Assembly: GCA_944472135.2 (NCBI GenBank)
Contig: OX235270.1
Location: forward strand, 85,507,168-85,571,167
Origin: Trichobilharzia regenti
Taxonomy: Eukaryota > Platyhelminthes > Trematoda > Strigeidida > Schistosomatidae
DNA: 64,000 nucleotides
Direction: 5' to 3'
Shown here: positions 56,121 to 64,000 of the stretch, piece by piece
How the letters are laid out: every line of letters begins with the position of its first letter
How positions within the stretch are numbered: the stretch's first letter is position 1
Notes under the pieces: model-generated
What the model was told of the DNA's origin: nothing
Seen by the model: the letters and a program-made list of their open reading frames with translations, nothing else
The model's database searches: none
Program-made: the position numbers and the translations under genes

Positions 56121-56428
56121 TGTCAACGCCCAGCTCTTACTACACTGGACCTCACTCTGTCCCTGGAAGACTTTCTGAAACACTTTGTATTCACCAACGC
56201 GAAAAACCAGAACACAGATTGGCGACTCGAGAATCCTTTATTCTCACGTCAATATGTAACCAACAATAAGGTTATTACACACAAGTTTCTGACAGTTTTC
56301 CATTTTTCACAGAACAGCGAACGATGAGACGATGACTGATGGATTGATGACTCCCGCGAACGATATGCAGGAGTTAAATTTGAGCAAGCAACCATGAATT
56401 GATATTTCAGTCTTCATTTCGTTTGAAT
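56121..56428 (-). repeat. BEL/Pao LTR, right arm
   Basis: Mirror of 51832-52139 except for mismatches in the outermost 25 bp (for example at 56404, 56410 and 56415), after which the flanks are unrelated. Confidence 0.8.
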
Positions 56429-58424
56429 ATAGTTGTAAAATATGTATCTGTTGGTAATTTAGAATATGTTCTCTGCATGTTTTCACCGAGTTGACTGCAG
56501 ATGAACTGTTATTCTGAATCGTTTATCCTTCTTATCTTGCTTGCAGTCTTCGTAGTATGCTCTCGGTTGAATTTTTATTTGTTTCTGGAAAGAAGATATA
56601 CGACTGCTTACCAGGAAATCGTGGATAATATGATAAATTCAAGTAAATGACATAAACTGCCAAGCTACCCCACATCGTAACCATAACTCTTATCCAATCC
56701 GTAATTCTAAACCTAATGTTAGTTATTATCCTGAGCTTATCTCCAACTCCAACACTTACTTTAGCCCTAATCCTGAATCTAACGAGCTATTGACACACTG
56801 TCCGAACGGTACTTAAAAACGTGATCTGGGTGAAATTCACTGTTAAGTTTGTGAATAGCCTTGATATCATAGCTATGATAATGACAAATTCCGTTAGCCA
56901 ACGACTGGCATGCATTGGAGGTCATTGTAGAGCTCACACTTCCAGGACGCTACTGTTGAACTTCGCCCTTTTTCTTATGTGTTGCAGGTAAACTTAAACT
57001 GTCACAGCCGAAATCATAGCGATCTTGGTCAACCGAAAATGAGCATACTCTAAAATGTCGGGAAGTTGAACCTAGGCATCAAAATGCAGCAACGGACTAA
57101 TGACCCTGGGAGCATCAGCCACACGAAAAAGGCGGCTTTTAATTTTAAAATACGTACTTGTGCGAAAGTGATGAATAAAAACACATACAAGTCTTGCACG
57201 GGACACGCTTTGCTGGAACATGACAAAAATTCCTCTCTATCTTGAATGGGAGTGTCAAGAATGTGATTACTTCATATTCTACACGTGTTTCTCTAGGTCT
57301 TGTGACCCTCATCCTAGTCTTTCCTTAATGTAATCCTTACTCCAAACTACTTGTAAGCTGACCTTAATCCAACTCGAACTTGCCGTAATATCTCCCTTAT
57401 AAGGTTAATCTAACCTTAGCTTATTCTTAGCCCAAAAATTAACTTAATGCTTCCTAAATCTAGCGAAAAACTGCTGGATAACGCTTTTAGTATCGAGACA
57501 TGCCATCAAGCATTTTCTACTGATGATTATATTGGTATTCACTTGGTTTCGCTTACTTTCTGACGAGCGTTCCAAGGTCACTGGTGCTATCACACTCCAA
57601 ACATACACAGCACACATGATATTACACTGCACAATCGTCTCTTTTGTTGTAAGAATGTATCCCAGTTAATCCAAGGATAATTTATGGAGAAACCAAACCT
57701 TGAGTGATAGACGTATACATGTAGGTGACTACAGTTCATGTTAATTTGAGACTAATCAATATTCCATACATTTTTTTAACCTACCCCAAACACTGACCTT
57801 AATCCCACAAACTTCAACCCCAACCATGCATAACAGCATAGATTTACAGAAAGCACACTAATGCATCTACGCTCAACGAATCCAAAAAGACAGGCCTGAT
57901 TTGAAATGATCTAAATCTGAAGGTCAACCTTTGGCAGACCCTAACTTTAGCTGTAATAGTTTGACTTCACTGTGTTTCAGTAGTATCTCGCGCTTCAGTC
58001 TTCAGTGAAAGTCCAAACTTATTTGCGGCGTAATTCGTGTATTGCGCCTAGATCTCCTCGCACTTTCCGTGCGTTCATCTGTTAGACGTCCGTTCACCTG
58101 GATCGCTGTAGTTTACAGTAAACCTGCTCAAATTAAGTTATGCTACAGTAGGAAAATAAGTTCAACCAGATAGGTGAATATAAAACAGTCTCAGTAATCG
58201 ATATCCACTAGCAGCCTTCTTTTTGTTCTTTTAGAGGATTGGTTCGATATCCACATTCCTCATCTTAGTATGTTTCCCAGTGGTGAAAGGCAGTGCGATC
58301 CTTTTTCTCAAAGAACTTTATGACACTGAATGCCCGTTAGTTTAACAAAATGGACCTATCCTTGCTATTTGTTTAACTGGATGCATATGTGAGAAGGTAT
58401 GTTCCACCGATGACATTGGTTGGT
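56429..58424. other. No gene; CCTAA-rich degenerate tracts
   Basis: Scattered ACC(C)TAA, CCTTAATCC and CCAACTCC-type words are frequent at 56640-56790, 57290-57430 and 57780-57960. They resemble a heavily worn CCCTAA-like repeat, but no clean array exists. No coding sequence is recognised. Confidence 0.4.
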
Positions 58425-58670
58425 GGTCGCGCGAAATCACAAATTGGTAGAAGTTAGAATTCACGAGCCATTGAATTGGATCACAGTGGCTGAATTGTAT
58501 ACGAGCTTGCCTTGCAACTGGAAGGTCCTGGGTTCGAACCCCAGTGAGTGCGTACTGCCGATGATTCCCAAAACTGGGATGGAACAGCTCTCCAGTACTC
58601 CCTGACTTTCAATGGTTCTCTAACTGATATCGATTCGTGAAAACAAACCTAATCCTTACAAACCAACTAC
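58425..58670 (+). mobile_element. Hammerhead SINE (Sm-alpha-like), full-length, ribozyme mutated
   Basis: The tRNA-like head has an A box region (TGGCTGAATTGTAT) and a B box GGGTTCGAACCCC. Then comes the ribozyme region with CTGCCGATGA in place of CTGATGA and GGAAC in place of GAAAC, so cleavage is unlikely. The end matches the other copies (ATGGTTCTCTAAC, CCTTACAAACCAAC). Confidence 0.82.
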
Positions 58671-60439
58671 TGAGGATGCATGTATGCCATATTTCACTTG
58701 TAATGCAACTTTCTATTGATAACTGAAGCCAATTCTTTCTACTGATCTTCAGATTCTGGATTCGGATATTTTGCTTACAAACATCTAATTTTGAAGTGAG
58801 ACTTGAAAGCTGAGTTCTTCAGTTGAATAACAACAAAACGCGACAACCAGACTATGAAACTCATTCATTTAAGTGAGCCATTTAGTAAAATTCAGAGCCT
58901 TGTCATTACTACATTCATTTACTTTCTTCTTCACAGAAAAAAAATAATTTTGTGAATATCTGCTCTAACAGTCATAACCTTAAAATAACAAGTACATAAA
59001 CGAAGGACAAATAGAGATATCTTCAGATATTTATTTTATGTTAGTTTTGAGTGGACCTAAGCTATTCTATGAATTCTACGATAAGTTTATTTTAAGCATA
59101 ACAAGATCGAGAGTTCATTATATATCCCAAACTGGGGAACTTTTAATTTCAAAATATACACCGGAAAAAATTTCAAGTTAATGATTTAATTGAAAAGACT
59201 AATGCAAATTAATTAATTCATTAGTGAAAACAATAAAAAAGAAAAAGTAATCATTCTTAATGCAACTACCGATGGTTTCTGCAAAAGTATAAAAAGTTTG
59301 AAAATTACCAGACAAATAGAAGCAATGATTTTTCACAGTAAAGTACAATTTTTTTTCCTTTTAGTTGAATGATTTTATGTCAAATATAGTGTCAAGCGGA
59401 GAAGTATGACCAACATTTACTACTGACATATCTTTAACTGGTAAATTATAAAATGGATTGTTGCCAAGATAATAATTATTATTTTGGAGATTGTCATTAT
59501 TCATCCGTGATATTTATTTTGTAGCCACGTTATTGCATGAAAATGGATCATCAAGTGGGAATCTTTTAGACTGAAACTAATGCAAATGAGAGATTTCAAA
59601 AACATTAATAATAAATAGCAAGAACAACAATAATAAAACGACTGTTACTTTTAAAAGGCGTTTAGGAATTACTGAGTATTATGTTTTGTAGACTTAGCCG
59701 TAAGTTTCTTTCGAATGAGACAACTTTATTAGACTTATTTTTTCAAGGCAGCATTTTAAACACATAAAGTCTTAACAAACAGATCAAAAATTTTTACTTA
59801 GTAGATTCCCTTAAAAACAAGGTTCTGAGTTTCATTATTCTTATCAATACAGTCAACTTATTTATGATATACTGAATCAGACTTCAGATAACATTGATGG
59901 GAGATTGCCGTAAGTGTCCATTTATGTTTAATTTAGAAGCATTGATGTAGATATGATAATTCTGTTTTTATTGTAAAACATAAGTTAAACAATGAATCTA
60001 TAGAATAGAATAAACTTATAATTTTCGACAATGATTGAAATTAATTTCACTATACTAGGACAGTGAAGTCTAATCGAAACAATTTTCTATTTAATGACCT
60101 GTCTTAAAATTGGTTGACAACTTTAAACGAGAGGTACTTAAATTTTACCATTAATAACAACAGTATAAACAATGCGAACAAGTTAAACTTTGATAGACAA
60201 CAAACTATAACTTGTTTATTGATGTGAGGCACACATACGGATTCCAGATGATGATACAGTAGTTAATGATAAAAATTGGTTAGAGATAGTTCGTAAGAAA
60301 CTTATAACCTTGTACTTGTATCTAATATTGACTATCACTTCACTTATGCTGTCTAATGCTTTTAGTTATAGTCACGTAAATCAGTTCAAATGTGTCCGAT
60401 CTATCAAAATTAAAAATTACACCATCTTCATTTATATAT
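58671..60439. other. No gene seen
   Basis: Very AT-rich sequence with no long frame and no recognised repeat. Confidence 0.5.
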
Positions 60440-60449
60440 TTCCTTAGAC

Positions 60450-60752
60450 AAAGGAAATAACAAGAACGCTAGAGAATTTTTAGAAGCTTGGCATTCCAGT
60501 GAATCATCAATCAATAGACACATCGAGATAGACAAAATTTATCAACCAATAAGAAAGAAACTTCACACACAAAGGGTCAAAGTTCAAGTCAAAGAAACAA
60601 CCGGTTCCAATGCAAGTAACCTAGAAGGTGTGAGAACACACACAAACAACCAATCACGTCCAAGGTCACCAGGAGAGAGGATTAATAAACTTGTGGAGAA
60701 ATCTAAAAGCTCACTTCAAATTGAAGTATCCGCTGAAGATGTCACCCAGTAA
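60450..60752 (+). pseudogene. Penelope-like element, C-terminal end of GIY-YIG protein
   Basis: An open stretch of about 98 codons begins at about 60458 with NNKNAREFLEAWHSSESSIN and RHIEIDKIYQPIRKKL. This is the end of the GIY-YIG domain in the Neptune/Penelope-type lineage (REFLEAWHS..SINRHI..D..Y). A basic, polar tail follows, ending at the TAA at 60752. The frame has no stops, but the polymerase and GIY-YIG core are missing, so the copy is 5'-truncated. A hammerhead-like motif overlaps the last codons. Confidence 0.78.
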
Positions 60753-60775
60753 GGTGATGAAAGCTTCGCAAACTA
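60728..60775 (+). ncRNA. Hammerhead-like motif in Penelope 3' end
   Basis: CTGAAGA (60733-60739) fits the core consensus CUGANGA. A 5-bp stem II, TCACC/GGTGA, closes a CAGTAA loop, and GAAA follows at 60759-60762. The next bases are GCTTC rather than the usual CGTC, so the cleavage site is probably lost. PLEs are known to carry minimal hammerheads in their LTR-like ends, which supports the reading. Confidence 0.55.
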
Positions 60776-60845
60776 ACCATCCAGCTCAGAGAACAAAACC
60801 ACATCAAAATCATCCACCTGGGCTACAAATCTTCTCTATCATATC

Positions 60846-60848
<3 letters not shown>

Positions 60849-60877
<29 letters not shown>
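60849..60877. repeat. (TA)14 microsatellite
   Basis: A pure TA run about 70 bp downstream of the PLE end. Confidence 0.9.
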
Positions 60878-60880
<3 letters not shown>

Positions 60881-61514
60881 ATCAGTGTAGGAGCTGTTGG
60901 CAAACTTTACGATGGTATTTTAGTAACTTTTGGCCTTTCAACTGAACATGGTGTGACATTCAGATTAAATTCTTAGCATTCTCACTGAAGGTCATATAAC
61001 CAATGGATTTCTACAAGCAGTCAAATATAAACAAGTATCAAATCTAGTTTAAATGTAAAAATTCGAAGTTGTAATAAAAATTAGGAAGTGATATTTCTTA
61101 TGAGATTTGTTTTGAAGATTAACAGGTGCAAATATCTGCAGCTTTTTAAGTGGAAGTACCATATTCTCACGTATAAAACTGTTGACAAATAATCTGAAAT
61201 CAGAGCCGATAAAATTGCTACAAATCCTTAAACTCATTAAACAGCTTTCATAAAGCTATAAAACGTCATCAAAAAGTGTGTATAGCTGAAATACGAAAAT
61301 TTGGGAAAGTGCAGTTTGACATTAGTTAATTTGTTAGTCATATCACACTGTCAAAAAAAATATGGATTATTGAGTAGTGTTTTAAATACAATTCATTATA
61401 CATCATTGTAAGAAAAGTTACTGGAAGTTATCATCATAATATTATTCACTGAATACTACTGTTCCATCGCCGTGTACTTATCACATAAATTAGCAATGAA
61501 AACAAATAAGTTTG
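60878..61514. other. No gene seen
   Basis: AT-rich sequence between the PLE fragment and the SINE. I recognise nothing. Confidence 0.5.
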
Positions 61515-61728
61515 CTATATTTTATTTATTTTTTTATTTTTTTTATTTTTGATTTACAGCTTGATTCCACACTGTATTTTTGGTACAAGTATGGAATTTT
61601 CAGCATGGATATCGGTAGCCCAAATTTTGCAGGCCGACCATAGATATCAGGTGTGCGTCGGTGCGGGCTCGAACCCCGGACCATGTGCATGGTCGGTGAG
61701 AGTCCTAACCACTTTGCCACCGACGCCC
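61515..61728 (-). mobile_element. tRNA-derived SINE, type 1, copy 3 (best preserved)
   Basis: The minus strand starts GGGCGTCGGTGGCAAAGTGG with a consensus A box (TGGCAAAGTGG). The B box is GGTTCGAGCCC (61666-61675). The body matches the copies at 3263 and 19518. A long A-rich tail is visible as T/TTTA runs at 61515-61551. The spacing of the boxes and the intact promoter suggest the youngest of the three copies. Confidence 0.87.
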
Positions 61729-62217
61729 AATAATTCGGCATTGAAATTTTTTTTTTAATTACGATGGAAAGCTTAGTGAAACAGCATGATGTTCATATAC
61801 ACTAGAAGTCAGAGCAACCGCTAAGGATGCTAAATCAGAAGAAAAAATGTTCTGAGGCGAAAAAAATAAACAAAATTTAATTTCAGAGTCCATTTTAAAA
61901 ACTTACAAACCACTTCACCAACTTATTTACTTTTTTTCTCAATACTCTAAACATAAAATGCTAAAATAGTTATTTTGTAGTTTCATTTAAGGCAACCTGC
62001 AATTAAAGTATCAACAAGGAAACATAATACAACTTCCAGGAAAGAAGTTTAGTCAAAGTGAAATTCTAGTTGAAATAATTGTTTTGATGACAGCATTTCT
62101 GAAGCATTCAAAATTCATCCTATTAGGAGAGAATCATAGGGATTCAGTTTGAGATTAGCACCGAAGATTTTGTTGTGAAATTTTTGTAACTGAACCGTCC
62201 AGTTCGAAGAACACATT
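61729..62217. other. No gene seen
   Basis: AT-rich DNA without recognisable features. Confidence 0.5.
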
Positions 62218-62940
62218 GTTATTATTTTATCCTTTAATTCCTAGAGGAACATAGGGCTTCAGCTGCGCACCTCCATTGCTTTCTGTTTTCTGCCAACTTT
62301 TCCACCCCGCTCCAAGTCTGCCCTCATGCTTTCATCTCCTCCTCATATGACCTCCTCCAAGTCACCCTTGGACGACCAACTCGCCGCTTCCCTTTCGGCC
62401 TGGTTCCACTCGAGCGATGGCTTGTCTAGTGATGTCACTTGATGGTTTCCTCAGAGTATGGCCGATCCGTCTCCATTTCTTCCTGACTATTTGTTTCACA
62501 ATCGGTTCCTGGTTGGTTGGTTCATTGCCAGAAATCCCTGTTGCTGATCTTTTCTGACCGGCCATCTCATCTTGAGTATTCAGCGAAGACAGCTGTTGAT
62601 GAAGGTCTGTAGTTTGTTTGAGATGCTCTTTATGACGCGCTGGCCAAGTCTCTGATCCGTATAGTGAGTAGCACTGACTTCACATTGGAGTTGAAAATCC
62701 GGATCTTATCTTTGATGGTGAGTGATGTTGACCTCCACATAGACTTAGGAGTAATGAAAGCTTGTCTTGCTTTTACGATTCTATCTTTGATATCCTCGTC
62801 AGTTTCGTGCGGCTGTAGCTGAAACGATGTTTCCCAGGTAGGCAAAAGAGGTTGTTTCTTTCAGGTTCCTCCCATTTATGCTGATTGTTGTCTGTTGCTG
62901 TTGTTGCTGTTGGTGTTGGCCAGGAATCTTCATCACCAAC
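62218..62940 (-). mobile_element. RTE-like family A, 3' fragment
   Basis: Minus-strand copy collinear with 3910-4662. The frame encodes RKKWRRIGHTLRKPSSDITR and a basic, Gly-rich tail, with the ATT-type tail at 62218-62228. The 5' border lies near CATCACCAAC (62939), before the polymerase motifs. It is a truncated, inactive copy. Confidence 0.8.
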
Positions 62941-64000
62941 ACATAACAGAAATGAAAACATTCACCGTAGCTACACATTTTATCGATTATTACACAATGA
63001 AGAGATTTGAAAATACTGCATTAATTCTTTACATATTAATTTGAATAAAAATTTAGACTTCATTAAAATCATATATGAATTTCCCAGTTAACTTCAGTAA
63101 AAGTTATTTTAAATCAAACAAATAGATGTGTTTTCATGATAAACAGCTTGAAACAAGCTCTCTGTTTACTCTTAAAGTCAGTCTTTTTCACTAGACAAAG
63201 AAAGAAAATTACTGATAAAAAAAGACTTCTGAGTTATTCAGATACATTTAACAGACCTGTGTATCCACATTTTTTGCACAAATATCTGATAACTTCTTAT
63301 TTTTTATATTGACTTTAGAATCATATTTCACTAGTCAAATCATATTCAGATAAGGAGGCACATCATCCACACTTTTTAGAAGTAGTTTATAGTATTACGA
63401 ACCTAACCAGTTTCAGCAAACAAGATGAGTACTATTTGTGCAGCATGCACAGTAACAAAATATCATGGATTGATTACGTGGTTTACTTCTCATATCATTG
63501 TTGACTGATAATTATTTCAGTTCGATATTTTGTTATCATATTATCAAAATAATAATAAAGGTATTGTACACACAACTACAGAAATAACTTTTTCATTTTA
63601 AAAGTAGACACTAAATGTTTAGAGTTTCTCAAAACATATTTCATATAGAGTACCTGCTAAAATTTGCATGATTTCTGGACAAACCAATTATCAGTAAAAG
63701 TGATTTCATAATCCACTGTGAAAAGGATACTACCGGTATGTTTCATTTGAAATACACTTGACATTTCTATACTTCGTAATGCAACAACTGTGTCCAGCAC
63801 TTATTGATTAGAGTAAAATCAAAATCAAGAAAAAGCTGAAAGATCAGTTTAGCACTAATGCTATTCTAGTTTTCTCGTACTTATAGTGTAAGATGTTTGT
63901 CTAAGAAAATATCATTCATCATCATTTGTACTTATCGCATGTTCTGTATCTGGTTTCATTTTTAAACTGCAAGTGTAGTATAGTTACAAGAAACTATAAA
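62941..64000. other. No gene seen
   Basis: AT-rich sequence to the end of the window with no recognisable gene or repeat. Confidence 0.5.

Larger units (their letters stand above)
51832..56428. repeat. Large palindrome of BEL/Pao LTR-gag arms
   Basis: Left arm 51857-53987 and right arm 54273-56403 are reverse complements with no indels; coordinates sum to 108260 at every point checked, and the sampled stretches are identical. The spacer of 285 bp (53988-54272) continues the element from the left arm only. At the outer edges both arms run into the first bases of an LTR, but these 20-25 bases differ between arms. There is no matching 5-bp duplication on the outside. Each arm has LTR, leader and gag but no pol. 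Confidence 0.9.

Overview
This window is AT-rich, repeat-laden eukaryotic DNA, almost certainly from a schistosome (blood fluke, Platyhelminthes). The evidence is the combination of repeat classes: RTE-like non-LTR elements with tetranucleotide tails, a CR1-clade element, BEL/Pao LTR elements, Penelope-like elements, and tRNA-derived SINEs carrying hammerhead ribozymes of the Sm-alpha type. The one host gene also fits, with tiny introns at its 5' end and very long introns towards its 3' end. The species cannot be fixed from the sequence alone.

The only host gene I can support is a six-exon gene on the minus strand, 17471-35861. It encodes a FERM-RING E3 ubiquitin ligase orthologous to MYLIP/IDOL. 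All five introns have GT/AG borders and every phase closes, giving one 634-residue protein. Introns 1 and 2 are 39 and 40 bp, intron 3 is about 4.0 kb, intron 4 is 0.9 kb and intron 5 is 11.5 kb. Intron 5 hosts a nest of transposons.

Layout. 1-17 kb: decayed mobile elements (two Penelope-like families, RTE-like 3' ends in both orientations, a solo BEL LTR, tRNA-derived SINEs). 17.4-35.9 kb: the MYLIP gene, with an almost complete RTE-like element (about 21.6-26.3 kb) in its last intron; that element is split by a second RTE-like element with exact 12-bp target-site duplications, and a head-to-head pair of hammerhead SINEs follows it. 37.6-41.1 kb: a BEL/Pao element with two 360-bp LTRs differing at one base and a CATGT target-site duplication; it contains only a gag-like frame and no polymerase. 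43.8-47.8 kb: a CR1-clade element, minus strand, with endonuclease and reverse transcriptase almost intact. 47.9-50.0 kb: BEL pol fragments in an inverted repeat with 468-bp arms. 51.8-56.4 kb: a large palindrome with arms of about 2.13 kb, each an LTR plus gag, around a 285-bp spacer. 56.4-64 kb: mostly unique sequence with a hammerhead SINE, a Penelope GIY-YIG tail ending in a hammerhead-like motif, a second SINE type and an RTE-like 3' end.

The strongest candidates for something undescribed are the gag-only BEL family (two diverged lineages share the same polymerase-less layout and a conserved acidic frame) and the perfect LTR-gag palindrome, which is either a real recent inverted duplication homogenised by conversion or an assembly artefact.
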